Assembly: GCF_029309905.1 (NCBI RefSeq)
Contig: NZ_JARBJP010000008.1
Span: forward strand, 46,469-110,468
Origin: Brytella acorum
GTDB taxonomy: Bacteria; Pseudomonadota; Alphaproteobacteria; Acetobacterales; Acetobacteraceae
Length of the DNA: 64,000 nt
Direction of reading: 5' to 3'
Part shown: one piece after another, positions 47,483-56,853 of the stretch
Layout: the number at the start of each line of letters is the position of its first letter
Position numbering within the stretch: position 1 is the stretch's first letter
Notes under the pieces: model-generated
Told to the model about the DNA's origin: nothing
Seen by the model: the letters and a program-made list of their open reading frames with translations, nothing else
The model's database searches: none
Position numbers and translations under genes: made by a program

Positions 47483-48433
47483 ATGTCCGGATTTTTTTCA
47501 CGCCTGAAGCAGGGTCTCTCGCGTTCGACGCAGAAGCTCAATGCCGCCCTGAATCATCGCTTTCTCGACGAGAGCGCCCTCGAAGACCTCGAAGACGCGC
47601 TGATCGCCGCCGATCTCGGCCCTGCCGTGGCGGCGCGCGTCATCGCCGGGTTCCGCACATCGCGCTTTGGCCGCAACGTCACCACCGAGGAAATCCAGGA
47701 GACGCTGGCCACCGAGATCGCGCGCGTGCTGGAGCCCGTGGCGATCCCCTTCGAGCCGGATTTTTCGCACAGGCCGCATGTCTGCCTCGTCGTCGGCGTC
47801 AATGGCGTCGGCAAGACGACGACCATCGGCAAAATGTCGAAATGGTTTCGCGATCAGGGCAAATCGGTGATGATGGTCGCGGGCGATACGTTTCGCGCCG
47901 CTGCCGTCGAGCAGCTTCAGGTCTGGGGCGAGCGCACGGGCGCGCCGGTCATCGCGGGCAAGCCGGGTGGCGATGCGGCGGGGCTGGCTTTCGAGGGCAT
48001 CAAACGCGCGCGTGAGACCGGCACCGACATCGTTTTCGTGGACACGGCCGGACGCCTGCACAACAAGGGCGCGCTGATGGAGGAACTGGCCAAGATCATC
48101 CGCGTCATGAAGAAATTCGACGATACGGCGCCGCACTCGGTCCTGCTCGTCCTCGATGCGACGACGGGGCAGAACGCCATCGAACAGGTCCGCGTTTTCC
48201 GCGAAATGGTCAATGTGACCGGTCTCGTCGTGACCAAGCTCGACGGTTCGGCGCGGGGCGGCATCGTCGTGGCGCTTGCCGAGGCGTTCAAACTGCCGGT
48301 TCATCTCGTGGGGGTTGGCGAGCAGGTGGAGGACCTGCGCCCGTTCTCGGCCCGGGATTACGCGCGGGGGCTGGTCGGCGGGTCCGGCGATCTGGCGGCG
48401 CGACTTGTTGAAGGCGAAACCGAGGCCCGGTGA
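47483..48433 (+). CDS. ftsY: Signal recognition particle receptor FtsY
   Basis: A 316-residue SRP-type GTPase with a very short N-terminal region (MSGFFSRLKQGLSRS) that serves as the membrane-targeting helix. The NG domain follows: LEDLEDALIAADLGPAVAAR, P-loop VVGVNGVGKTTTIGKMSKW, VAGDTFRAAAVEQL, IVFVDTAGRLHNKGALMEEL and VTKLDGSARGGIVV. It docks ribosome-SRP complexes at the membrane. It directly follows mtaB. Confidence 0.97.
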   Translation: MSGFFSRLKQGLSRSTQKLNAALNHRFLDESALEDLEDALIAADLGPAVAARVIAGFRTSRFGRNVTTEEIQETLATEIARVLEPVAIPFEPDFSHRPHVCLVVGVNGVGKTTTIGKMSKWFRDQGKSVMMVAGDTFRAAAVEQLQVWGERTGAPVIAGKPGGDAAGLAFEGIKRARETGTDIVFVDTAGRLHNKGALMEELAKIIRVMKKFDDTAPHSVLLVLDATTGQNAIEQVRVFREMVNVTGLVVTKLDGSARGGIVVALAEAFKLPVHLVGVGEQVEDLRPFSARDYARGLVGGSGDLAARLVEGETEAR

Positions 48434-48439
48434 GGCATC

Positions 48440-48952
48440 ATGATCTCCTATGTCGCGTTTCTGAGGGCCGTGAATGTCGGCGGGACCGGGAAACTGCCGA
48501 TGTCGGATCTCGTGCGTCTTTGTGTGAATGCGGGTCTCGTGAATCCGCGCACCTATATTGCGAGCGGCAATATCGCCTTCTTGAGCGCGGCTTCGGAAGC
48601 CGAAGTGCGGACCGCCCTGGAGGAAAAGCTCGCGGCCTTCGCCGGTCGTCCGGTTGGCGTGATCGTGCGCAGCGCGGCTGAAATCGCGGATGTTCTCAGC
48701 CGAAATCCCTTCGCTCATCAGCCCGGCAATCGCGTCATGGCGCTTTTTACGGATGAAGCGCTGCCTGAAGATCCGCTGGCGCGTGCGACGGGTCATGCCA
48801 ATGAAGAGATTGCCCTCGGTCGGCGCGAGTTGTTCATCTTCTATCCGGACGGTATGGGCCGCACGCGCCTGCGCCTTGCCGCCGAGAAGCAGGGGACCAT
48901 GCGCAATATGAATACGATTGCGAAAATGGCGGCGCTTTCCTCGGTCGTATAG
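48440..48952 (+). CDS. DUF1697 family protein
   Basis: A 170-residue protein starting 6 bp after ftsY. The DUF1697 signature is clear: MISYVAFLRAVNVGGTGKLP, then MSDLVRLCVNAGLVNPRTYI, ASGNIAFLS and the end RLRLAAEKQGTMRNMNTIAK. The fold is related to small alpha/beta proteins of unknown function. Its closeness to ftsY suggests read-through, with no inferred functional link. Confidence 0.9.
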   Translation: MISYVAFLRAVNVGGTGKLPMSDLVRLCVNAGLVNPRTYIASGNIAFLSAASEAEVRTALEEKLAAFAGRPVGVIVRSAAEIADVLSRNPFAHQPGNRVMALFTDEALPEDPLARATGHANEEIALGRRELFIFYPDGMGRTRLRLAAEKQGTMRNMNTIAKMAALSSVV

Positions 48953-49007
48953 CTGGCCTTTCCAGGGGCCGTCTCGCGTCCGTCCGCTCTGTTGTCAGAT
49001 GCGCAGC

Positions 49008-49568
49008 TCAATAGAGGCCCGGCACCAGTTTCCAGCTATGGGCGCGATAGGCCGTCCATTCAGGACCGAACGCCTCGGACATGACCTGCTCTTCGATCGC
49101 GATCCGGCGCAGAAAGACCATGAGCGGCGGTATGAAAATGATGGCGAGGGAAAAGATATTGTCGAGAAGGAATCCGAGTCCGCAGAGCGTCATCAGCGCG
49201 CCTGAATAGGATGGATGGCGAATGTAGCGGTAAGGACCGTCGCGCAGAAGGGTTTGACCGGGGGCGAGGGCGACATCGACCGTAAACCAGCGACCCAGAC
49301 GCCAGATCGAGTACCAGCGCAACACCAGGCCAGCGATGACGAGTAGGTCACCCGTCGCGCCGAGCGCGGTACCCCAGGGTAATTTTCCGGCTGGGCACGA
49401 CCAGGAAGCCCGGCATGCCAGCGTGATCGATACCGGCAGGACGATCCAGAAGAGCGTCAGCGAGCGGCGGTCGCGCGATACACGCGCGCTCCCGGACCGG
49501 CGAAGCACCAGCAGGACGATCTCTCCCAGAGTGAAAGCGATGACGGATAAAAGTGCGACGTAACGCAT
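49008..49568 (-). CDS. Isoprenylcysteine methyltransferase-like membrane protein
   Basis: A 186-residue polytopic protein. The ICMT/PEMT hallmark is in the second half: GRWFTVDVALAPGQTLLRDG, then PYRYIRHPSYSGALM, FLRRIAIEEQVM and FGPEWTAYRAHSWKLVPGLY. Four to five hydrophobic spans are seen. Bacterial members methylate small molecules, lipids or unknown substrates with S-adenosylmethionine. It is co-oriented with mazG, whose stop is 10 bp upstream of its start. Confidence 0.88.
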   Translation of the reverse strand: MRYVALLSVIAFTLGEIVLLVLRRSGSARVSRDRRSLTLFWIVLPVSITLACRASWSCPAGKLPWGTALGATGDLLVIAGLVLRWYSIWRLGRWFTVDVALAPGQTLLRDGPYRYIRHPSYSGALMTLCGLGFLLDNIFSLAIIFIPPLMVFLRRIAIEEQVMSEAFGPEWTAYRAHSWKLVPGLY

Positions 49569-49578
49569 CAGACGTCTT

Positions 49579-50379
49579 TCACTCAGCAGTGTCCGCGTCT
49601 TTGTGGCGGCGTTTTACGTCCTGCCAGAGCGTTTCGAGCGTCGCAAGATCCTGCTCGGCGATCACCGAGCCGCTTTCGGCGAGTATGTCTTCCATATCAT
49701 TGAATCGCCGTGCGAATTTCGCATTGGCGCGACGCAGGCAGGCTTCGGGGTCCAGTTTCAGCTTGCGGGCCAGATTCGCCGTGGTGAACAGGACGTCCCC
49801 GATCTCGTCTTCGAGCCGGTCGAGATCGCCCCCGGCCAGTTCGGCGCGCACCTCCTCGATTTCCTCGCCGATCTTGTCGAGCGCTTCCTCCGCCGTTCCC
49901 CAGTCGAAACCGACGCGCGCGGCGCGGGCGCTGTATTTGCCCGCCTTCATCAGGGCCGGGAGATGATCGGGGATGCCCGCCAGCGCGCCATGCTCCTTGC
50001 GGCTCGCACGCTCGGCTTCCTTGTTGCGTTCCCAGAGGTCCGAATCCAGCGTGGCGTCACCGAAAACATGGGGATGGCGGCGGATCATCTTGTCGCCGAT
50101 CATCCGCGCGACGGTCGCGAAGTCGAAGCGTCCGGCCTCCTGTGCGATCCGCGCCTGATAGACGACCTGAAGCAGGAGATCGCCCAGCTCGTCCGGCAGG
50201 CTCCGCCAGTCCTCCCGGGCGATGGTGTCCATCACCTCATAGGCCTCCTCGATCGCATAGGGCGCGATGCTCGCATGCGTCTGGACCCGATCCCACGGAC
50301 AGCCCGTTTCGGGATCACGCAGCCGCGCCATGATGGCGAGGAGGCGATCGAGTTCGGCGGCGGCGGTGCGGTCGGTCAT
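49579..50379 (-). CDS. mazG: Nucleoside triphosphate pyrophosphohydrolase MazG
   Basis: The ATG at 50379 (MTDRTAAAELDRLLAIMARL) gives 266 residues, the two-domain length of E. coli MazG. RDPETGCPWDRVQTHASIAP, then EEAYEVMDTIAREDWRSLPD and ELGDLLLQVVYQARIAQEAG form the first ExxE-ExxD metal site. EEIEEVRAELAGGDLDRLED and EIGDVLFTTANLARKL form the second. It hydrolyses NTPs to NMP and pyrophosphate and may lower ppGpp precursors or clear faulty nucleotides. Confidence 0.95.
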   Translation of the reverse strand: MTDRTAAAELDRLLAIMARLRDPETGCPWDRVQTHASIAPYAIEEAYEVMDTIAREDWRSLPDELGDLLLQVVYQARIAQEAGRFDFATVARMIGDKMIRRHPHVFGDATLDSDLWERNKEAERASRKEHGALAGIPDHLPALMKAGKYSARAARVGFDWGTAEEALDKIGEEIEEVRAELAGGDLDRLEDEIGDVLFTTANLARKLKLDPEACLRRANAKFARRFNDMEDILAESGSVIAEQDLATLETLWQDVKRRHKDADTAE

Positions 50380-50590
50380 GGCGTGGTCCGGTCGGGGCGT
50401 CCTGTCGGACGGAGCAAGAAATTGGTCTGCCGGGCGGAGGTTCGGCCCGGTCATCCGTTGCAATTACTGGCCCGCCTTGTTTCCGGGGACAAGAGGCGGT
50501 CTTTATCGTGCTGGGTGAAGTGCGCCGATGGAAGTTTTTGCGCGGATCCGCTAGGGGATTGAGCCACACGACCAACTGGAGCGAGGCGGT

Positions 50591-51490
50591 ATGGCGCGCA
50601 TCTTCATCGACGGCGAGGCAGGAACGACGGGGCTGGGTATCCGCCAGCGCCTTGAGGCTCTTCCGGTCGAGGTCCTGTCGATCGACCCCGCTCTTCGCAA
50701 GGATCCTCAGGCCCGCCGCGATCTCATGGCGCGATCCGATCTCGTCGTGCTCTGTCTGCCCGATGACGCGGCGCGCGAAGCCGTGGCTCTGGCGCGTGAC
50801 CTGCCCGATGTCCGCCTTCTCGACGCCAGCACGGCCCATCGGGTCGCGGAGGGATGGGATTATGGCCTTCCCGAAATGGACGCGCGGGCCCCGGAGCGCA
50901 TCGCGGCGTCGCGGCGCGTCAGCAATCCGGGCTGCTATCCGACCGGCGCCATCGCATTGCTGCGACCACTGATCGACGCGGGGTTGCTGCCGGCGGATCA
51001 TCCCGTTTCGATCAATGCCGTCAGCGGCTATACCGGCGGCGGCAAGGCGGAGATCGAGGCGCATGAGGCGGCGCACGGCCCGGCCTTCGAGCTTTACGGC
51101 CTGACCCTCTCGCACAAGCATGTTCCCGAAATCCAGACCTATTCCGGCCTGACGCGGCGTCCACTTTTCGTGCCGTCGATCGGACATTTTCCGCAGGGGA
51201 TGATCGTGTCGATTCCCCTGCATCTCGACACATTGCCAGGTCAGCCCTCGAAGGCGGTTCTCGATGACGCGTTGAGAGCGGCTTATGCGACGGGAGGCCG
51301 GGTTCGCGTCGAGTCTCCCGACCTCGTGCGTCTGGATGCGGCCGCGCTGGCCGATTCGGACGACATGGAACTCCGCGTTCATGGCAACGACACCAACCCG
51401 CATGTCCTGCTGACGGCGCGGCTGGACAACCTCGGCAAGGGAGCTTCCGGGGCGGCGATCCAGAACATCCGCCTGATGCTGGGTCTCTGA
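50591..51490 (+). CDS. argC: N-acetyl-gamma-glutamyl-phosphate reductase (short type)
   Basis: A 299-residue protein of the short AGPR type 2 class. The NADP fold begins [20 protein letters not shown] and the catalytic Cys is in [54 protein letters not shown] and [20 protein letters not shown] are conserved. It performs the third step of arginine biosynthesis. Single gene, co-oriented with nothing adjacent. Confidence 0.95.
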   Translation: MARIFIDGEAGTTGLGIRQRLEALPVEVLSIDPALRKDPQARRDLMARSDLVVLCLPDDAAREAVALARDLPDVRLLDASTAHRVAEGWDYGLPEMDARAPERIAASRRVSNPGCYPTGAIALLRPLIDAGLLPADHPVSINAVSGYTGGGKAEIEAHEAAHGPAFELYGLTLSHKHVPEIQTYSGLTRRPLFVPSIGHFPQGMIVSIPLHLDTLPGQPSKAVLDDALRAAYATGGRVRVESPDLVRLDAAALADSDDMELRVHGNDTNPHVLLTARLDNLGKGASGAAIQNIRLMLGL

Positions 51491-51569
51491 ACGTTTGGCG
51501 TTTGAACGAACTCTCCGTCCGGTGACGCTCTGTGCGTTGACGCGTGGGGAATCGGGGGCGCTCAGCGGC

Positions 51570-54020
51570 TCAGCGCGGCACCAGCGTCAGGGTCGTTTCC
51601 GTCCTGCCGGGGAGCAGGGCGCGCGCCTGACCGTTGACCCAGGCTTCGTGCCCCCGCAGAAAATAGGGTGACAGCGGATTGGCGGCCTGTCCGGCGGGCA
51701 TCTCGAACAGTGCGCTCTGTTCGTGGCCCGGACTGACCACGATGCGTTCGGAGGCTCCGAAACCGGGACTCTGGACGCGGGGCACGAGGGTGTCGCCCGC
51801 TTCCGGCACGTCGGGCGGATCGGTCAGGAAACCCAGGAGCGGCACGACGCGGGCGAGCGGATGATGGATGCCGACATGGTTGAACGCGCCCCAGCGATAA
51901 TGGTCCAGCCCCCCGGCTTTCCACACGTCGCGCGTCAGATCGGCGAGAAGCCTGTCTTCCGTCGCATCCCAGCTCGTCGAGCCGGGCGGCACGAGGGCTG
52001 GCGGTCGGTCGGTCAGCATCTTCTCGACGGCCCAGGCGCTCCGTGCGGGCGCCCGCAATCCGTGATGGACGGGCACGTTGAGGCCGCCAGCCCATGCGCC
52101 GAAAATGGTCGCGATGGCGTGCTCGCGATATGTGCGAACGAGACGATATCCGATGGACTCCGGCACGGCGTGCCCGCCCCAGCGCATGACCGCCTCACGA
52201 TAGCCGGCATAGGCCGGTTCCTGCGCGTGACGATCCAGAGCGCGCAGGAGCAGTGTCTGCCAGCCGGCGATCTGGGTGGCATGGTCGTCGAGTTGGATGG
52301 CCTTGAGGTCGGTTTCGGTGAACGAGTCGCGGGCCTGCAGGCGGTCCCGGATTTGGGAGGCGCGCATTCCGTCCGCGTAACCGCCATCGCCGAGCGTCGC
52401 AAGCGCGGCGCCTCCGACAATGCGGCCATTCGCGGTCCACAGCCTCCCGCCCGGCGGATCGATGATTTCCGGCACTTCCGCAGGCGTCAGATAGCCGTTC
52501 CAGCCATGGGTTCCATTCGCCCAGGAATGCGGCAAGCGGTCGTTTAGGCCGACTCGTCTGGGGATCATGCCGATGATCGTCCATGCGATATGACCGGCCC
52601 GATCGCCGACGAGCATGTTCTCGGCCGGAAGTGCGGCACGATGGGCCGCATCGAGGGCATGACGGATGTCGGTGGCGCGCTCGATATCGAGGAAGCCTTC
52701 CATGCCGATGGCGTTGTCATCCTCCGCGCTCCATCTCCAGACCAGCGGGGCGCCCGAGGAGTCGTGCCCCATGATCGGTCCCCAGACGGTCTGCTCGATC
52801 CGGTTCGGGCGGCATGGCGCGCGCGCCGCGCAAAGCGGCTCGTCCAGGATCTCCACGGTCCGGGGGCCGTTTGGCGTCTGGTAGCGCGGCAGGACATTTT
52901 CCCTCTCGGCGGGGACCATGTCGAGGCGGATCAGGTCTCCGCTCTCGACATATCCATCCGTAAAGCCCCAGGCGACCGCGCCATTGGTGCCCACGACCTG
53001 AAACGGCATGCCGGGAAGCGTGACCCCGTTGAGGTCGAGCATGGGAGCGGGACCGTCGGGCGCGGCTACGATCTGCCGTGCGCGATACCAGATATTCGGC
53101 ACACCGAGATCGAGGTGCATGTCATTGGCGATCATGGCCGAACCGGTCCGGGTCAGAGCCCCGGATATCGCAAAGCTGTTTGAGCCGTGCTCCGCCGGTG
53201 GAGGCTGGCTCATGCCTGAAGTGGCGTTCGTCCCGTTCGGGCGCGTGGTGGGCATCGGCGGCAGCGCGCTGACCGACCCGTCGTCCGGCGCATCGAATGC
53301 GGTGATCTCGGGATCCAGAAACGCGGTCATTTCGGGGCCGAGCGCAGCCGTCAGGGTGCCGCGTAGCTGCTGGGCTTCGCCGTTATCGCTCTGGAGGTCG
53401 AAATACATCGCATCCACGACGAGCAGGGAGTCCTCGGCCGTCCAGGGCGTCGGTGCGGCGCGCAGGATCGTATATTCGAACGGGGCGTGTCCGAGCGCAT
53501 TCAGCCCCGCATTCACGCCCTTCGTGTAGGCGTCGAGAACGGCGCGCGCCTCGTCGCTCTGCGAGGCGAGCAACCGGCCCGCACGCGCGCGGAAACGATG
53601 GAGGCGATGACGGCGGTCCAGAGACAGGGCGACCGGGCCCACCAGTTCGGACAATGTGCCGCCGCCCGTCCGTCGCAGGAGGTCCATCTCGAAGAAGCGC
53701 TCCTGTCCGTGAAGAAAGCCCAGCGCGCGGGCCAGATCTTCGCGGTTGCGGGCCGTCAGCGTCGGCACGCCGTCGGCGTCGCGGGCGATGGAGACGGAGG
53801 ATGACAGGCCAGGGAGGGCGTGCTGCCCGTCGAGCTGGGGGCGGCTGGCATGGAGGATGTGCCAGCCATAGCCTCCCGCGAGAACGAGACCGACGGCGAC
53901 GATGCCAGAGAGCCCCGCCGCGACGGTGACCGCCACGGTGAGGGGGCGACGCGGGAATGGTTTGCGGACAGATGGAATGCGGGCGGATGAAAGGTCCGGT
54001 GTGGTGTTCATGCGCGTCAT
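51570..54020 (-). CDS. Penicillin acylase-family N-terminal nucleophile amidohydrolase
   Basis: An 816-residue precursor with an N-terminal transmembrane/signal segment (LTVAVTVAAGLSGIVAVGLVLAG). The alpha part contains ARDADGVPTLTARNREDLAR and GFLHGQERFFEMDLLRR. The autocatalytic cleavage site and nucleophile are in EHGSNSFAISGALT (Ser after Gly), and the beta chain continues with NDMHLDLGVPNIWY and VVGTNGAVAWGFTDGYVESG. Relatives cleave penicillins, acyl-homoserine lactones or other amides in the periplasm. The substrate is not readable, so quorum quenching is only a possibility. Confidence 0.9.
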   Translation of the reverse strand: MTRMNTTPDLSSARIPSVRKPFPRRPLTVAVTVAAGLSGIVAVGLVLAGGYGWHILHASRPQLDGQHALPGLSSSVSIARDADGVPTLTARNREDLARALGFLHGQERFFEMDLLRRTGGGTLSELVGPVALSLDRRHRLHRFRARAGRLLASQSDEARAVLDAYTKGVNAGLNALGHAPFEYTILRAAPTPWTAEDSLLVVDAMYFDLQSDNGEAQQLRGTLTAALGPEMTAFLDPEITAFDAPDDGSVSALPPMPTTRPNGTNATSGMSQPPPAEHGSNSFAISGALTRTGSAMIANDMHLDLGVPNIWYRARQIVAAPDGPAPMLDLNGVTLPGMPFQVVGTNGAVAWGFTDGYVESGDLIRLDMVPAERENVLPRYQTPNGPRTVEILDEPLCAARAPCRPNRIEQTVWGPIMGHDSSGAPLVWRWSAEDDNAIGMEGFLDIERATDIRHALDAAHRAALPAENMLVGDRAGHIAWTIIGMIPRRVGLNDRLPHSWANGTHGWNGYLTPAEVPEIIDPPGGRLWTANGRIVGGAALATLGDGGYADGMRASQIRDRLQARDSFTETDLKAIQLDDHATQIAGWQTLLLRALDRHAQEPAYAGYREAVMRWGGHAVPESIGYRLVRTYREHAIATIFGAWAGGLNVPVHHGLRAPARSAWAVEKMLTDRPPALVPPGSTSWDATEDRLLADLTRDVWKAGGLDHYRWGAFNHVGIHHPLARVVPLLGFLTDPPDVPEAGDTLVPRVQSPGFGASERIVVSPGHEQSALFEMPAGQAANPLSPYFLRGHEAWVNGQARALLPGRTETTLTLVPR

Positions 54021-54037
54021 GTACCGCTCGTGGTTGG

Positions 54038-55177
54038 TCAGGGGACCGGCTGCCCCGTCAGATCCCGTTTTTGCCCGCCCGGATCACGGACATGCATTTC
54101 GGTGGCGCTCTCGTCGAGATAGTTCGGGCCTATGGGCACTTTCCCATGTCCACCGGGGATGTCCAGCACATAGGTCGGCCAGGCCAGGCCCGTAACCCGT
54201 CCGCGCAGATCCGCCAGCAGCGCGCGACCGGCCGCGATCGGCACGCGAAAATGCGCGGTGCCGGGGGCCGGGTCGAGCTGGTGGAGATAATAAGGCTTGA
54301 TGCGGGCGCTCACCATCGCGCGCAGGAGGGCTTCGAGGCTGTCGGGCGTGTCGTTGACGCCGCGCAGGAGTACGGACTGCCCTAGGAGGGGAATGGCGCG
54401 CGCCAGCACGTCTCGCATCGCCTGGCGCGCCGCGGCCGTCAGTTCGCGCGCATGGTTGATGTGAACGACCAGCCACATGGCCCGGTCGGTCTCCATCGCG
54501 TCCAGCAGTTCCGGTGTCATGCGTTCGGGGGCTGCCACCGGCACGCGGGAATGGATGCGGATCGTCTCCACATGCGGAATGGCCGAAAGGGTGTCGATGA
54601 TATGGCGCAGGCGTCGGGGGCTGAGCATCAGGGGGTCGCCGCCCGTGAGAATGACCTCGCGGATCGCCGGATGCGCGCGAATCCAGTCCATGGCCTGCGC
54701 AAGCTCGGCGTCTCCGAGCACGCCCCCATCGGGGCCGACATGCTCGCGGCGGAAGCAGAAGCGGCAGTAGAGCGGGCAGACGAGCAGCGGCTTGAGCAAA
54801 GCGCGGTCGGCGTATCGATGCACGATCCCGGGCACGGGCGACAGGGCGTCGTCTCCGATGGGGTCGGGATCCTCGTAAGGCGCGATCATGCTCTCGGCGG
54901 GTGAGGGGATGACCTGAAGGCCGATCGGATCGTCAGGAGATTCGATGAGATCCAGGAACGCGGGCGGGATGGCCGTCGCGTAATGGCCGCCCAGGGCGTC
55001 GAGGGCCTGGACGTCACGATCCGCGACGAGGCCATGCGCCACGAGGTCGGAAACCTTGCGCAGCGTGACGCGGCGGGCGGGCGTCCGGACGCCGGACGCC
55101 GATGCAGGGATTGCCGATGCAGGGGTTTCCGATACCGGGAAGGACTCTGAGGCGGGGGGCTTGACCATCGATGTCAT
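54038..55177 (-). CDS. epmB: EF-P (R)-beta-lysine pathway lysine 2,3-aminomutase-like radical SAM enzyme
   Basis: The ATG at 55177 (or 55168) gives about 379 residues. The N-terminal 30 residues are low-complexity Ser/Pro/Ala-rich. The radical SAM site is LVCPLYCRFCFRREHVG, preceded by VPGIVHRYADRALLKPLLV and followed by EVILTGGDPLMLSPRRL and HSRVPVAAPERMTPELLDAM. The end, KPYYLHQLDPAPGTAHFRVP, carries PLP-site features of the KamA family. EpmB converts lysine to beta-lysine for EF-P. It is divergent from epmA, with about 50-70 bp between the starts. Confidence 0.92.
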   Translation of the reverse strand: MTSMVKPPASESFPVSETPASAIPASASGVRTPARRVTLRKVSDLVAHGLVADRDVQALDALGGHYATAIPPAFLDLIESPDDPIGLQVIPSPAESMIAPYEDPDPIGDDALSPVPGIVHRYADRALLKPLLVCPLYCRFCFRREHVGPDGGVLGDAELAQAMDWIRAHPAIREVILTGGDPLMLSPRRLRHIIDTLSAIPHVETIRIHSRVPVAAPERMTPELLDAMETDRAMWLVVHINHARELTAAARQAMRDVLARAIPLLGQSVLLRGVNDTPDSLEALLRAMVSARIKPYYLHQLDPAPGTAHFRVPIAAGRALLADLRGRVTGLAWPTYVLDIPGGHGKVPIGPNYLDESATEMHVRDPGGQKRDLTGQPVP

Positions 55178-55228
55178 GCGCGGGCTGTACTGTAGCCGAT
55201 ACCGTTCCCGCAACCGGAGAACTCGACG

Positions 55229-56242
55229 TTGGAAGAAGCATTTTCGGACATGGCGACCTCTGTCGATCAGGCGCGCATTCATGAGCGGCTGCCGCTGCTG
55301 ATGCGCCGCGCCGCTTTGACTCGTGGAGTACGGGCCTTTTTCGACGGTCGGGGCTATGTCGAGGTCGAGACGCCTTATGCCGTGCCGACGCCGGGTGAGG
55401 AGGTGCATCTCCAGTGTTTCCGCACGGAACTCCAGCGTCCGGACGGCAGGCGGGAATCGCGTTTTCTCCATACGAGTCCCGAATTCGCGATGAAGCGAAT
55501 CGTGGCGGCGACAGGATTGCCGACGTTCCAGCTGGCGCGGGTCTGGCGTAACGGCGAAGCCAGCGCCCTTCATGCGCCCGAGTTCACCATGCTGGAATGG
55601 TATCGGCCTCATGCGGATCTTGCGTCGCTCATGGATGAGACTGAAGCCCTGCTGCGTCATGTGCTGCCGCCCGTGCTGGATCGGACGGCGGGGCCGCTGG
55701 CCTTCGATCGCCCTTTCGAGCGGCTGACCATGGCCGAGGCCTTCACCCGTTTCGTCGGCGTCGATCTCCTCGCGATCGGGGAGGATGCCCACGCTCTGGC
55801 GAATGCCGCGCGCACCGTGCTGAGAGAGAATGAAACATGGGAGGATCTCTTTTTCCGCCTGCTTCTGGAACGTGTCGAACCGCAGATCGGCCGTGACCGA
55901 CCCTGTTTTCTCACGCACTGGCCGACGGCGCAGGCGGCACTCGCGCGCCGTGACCCGGCTGATCCGCGCGTCGCGCTGCGCTTCGAGCTTTACGCCGATG
56001 GCATCGAACTCGCCAATGCGTTCGAGGAATTGACGGAGCCGCGGGAGCAGCGCGCGCGGTTCGAGGTGGATCGGGCGCGCCGAATCTCTCTTTATCCGGA
56101 ACAGAACTGGCCGCTCGATGAGGCGTTTCTGGAAGAACTGGCGGCCATGCCCCCTTGCAGCGGGATCGCGCTGGGCTTTGACCGGCTTGTCATGCTGGCT
56201 GTCGGGGCGTCTCGCATCAATGACATACTATGGCTGACTTAA
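55229..56242 (+). CDS. epmA: EF-P lysine ligase EpmA (PoxA/GenX)
   Basis: Up to 337 residues from TTG 55229; ATG 55250 (MATSVDQARI) is an alternative start. It is a truncated class II lysyl-tRNA synthetase without anticodon domain: FFDGRGYVEVETPYAVPTPG, motif 2-like FLHTSPEFAMKRIVAATGLP, FQLARVWRNGEASALHAPEF and motif 3 GIALGFDRLVMLAVGASRIN. It attaches beta-lysine to EF-P to relieve ribosome stalling at polyproline. The divergent partner epmB supplies the beta-lysine. The efp gene itself is not in the window. Confidence 0.94.
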   Translation: MEEAFSDMATSVDQARIHERLPLLMRRAALTRGVRAFFDGRGYVEVETPYAVPTPGEEVHLQCFRTELQRPDGRRESRFLHTSPEFAMKRIVAATGLPTFQLARVWRNGEASALHAPEFTMLEWYRPHADLASLMDETEALLRHVLPPVLDRTAGPLAFDRPFERLTMAEAFTRFVGVDLLAIGEDAHALANAARTVLRENETWEDLFFRLLLERVEPQIGRDRPCFLTHWPTAQAALARRDPADPRVALRFELYADGIELANAFEELTEPREQRARFEVDRARRISLYPEQNWPLDEAFLEELAAMPPCSGIALGFDRLVMLAVGASRINDILWLT

Positions 56243-56377
56243 AGCTTTTGTAACTTGCGAGAGTTTTATACATTTATACCCCTTGTCGCGGGATATAAGC
56301 GGGCGAAGTTCTTAGTCGGGGGCTGACGGGCGGGCGTCATCCGGGGCGGGCCTCATCCGGGAAGGAAAAAACACAAG

Positions 56378-56806
56378 ATGAAATACGTTCGGCTGCTTCC
56401 CTTCGTTTCTGTTCTGGCACTGGCGGCATGTGATGTCCCGACGTTGGAACAGAAGAAGGTTCTCGATTCCATGGTCGGCAGGACGGACGTGGACGTCATC
56501 CGCCAGTTCGGCGTTCCGACGCGCGCCTATCAGGCGGGCGGACACAACTTCCTGGCCTACATCCAGAACGAAACGCAGTATTCTCCTGGTTCCAACTGGG
56601 GTTGGGGCTGGGGTGGCGGCGGCGGTCCGTGGGGCTGGGGCGGCGGTTACGGTGGCTGGGGCGGCTGGGGTGGCGGTTACGGCGGCTGGGGCGGTGGAAT
56701 GGGCATGGGAATGCCATCGACCTATTACAACACGACGTGTCAGACCACGTTTGAACTCGTCGACAGCCGTGTTATCGGCTGGACAATGCGCGGCGACGGT
56801 TGCTGA
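56378..56806 (+). CDS. Gly/Trp-rich lipoprotein, unknown
   Basis: A 142-residue protein with a lipoprotein leader (FVSVLALAAC, Cys about residue 19). After a conserved-looking head (LEQKKVLDSMVGRTDVDVIR, then QFGVPTRAYQAGGHNFLAYI) comes a Gly/Trp-rich tract of about 45 residues (repeats of GGYGGWGG and GWGWGG) and a disulfide-capable tail (TTCQTTFELVDS...GDGC). The head resembles small SmpA-like outer membrane lipoproteins, but the repeat insert is unusual. Function unknown. It is followed 47 bp later by a second lipoprotein gene. Confidence 0.75.
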   Translation: MKYVRLLPFVSVLALAACDVPTLEQKKVLDSMVGRTDVDVIRQFGVPTRAYQAGGHNFLAYIQNETQYSPGSNWGWGWGGGGGPWGWGGGYGGWGGWGGGYGGWGGGMGMGMPSTYYNTTCQTTFELVDSRVIGWTMRGDGC

Positions 56807-56853
56807 CATAGGCATGCGACGTCGTGCAGGCGGAGCTTCACGACGAGGAACGT

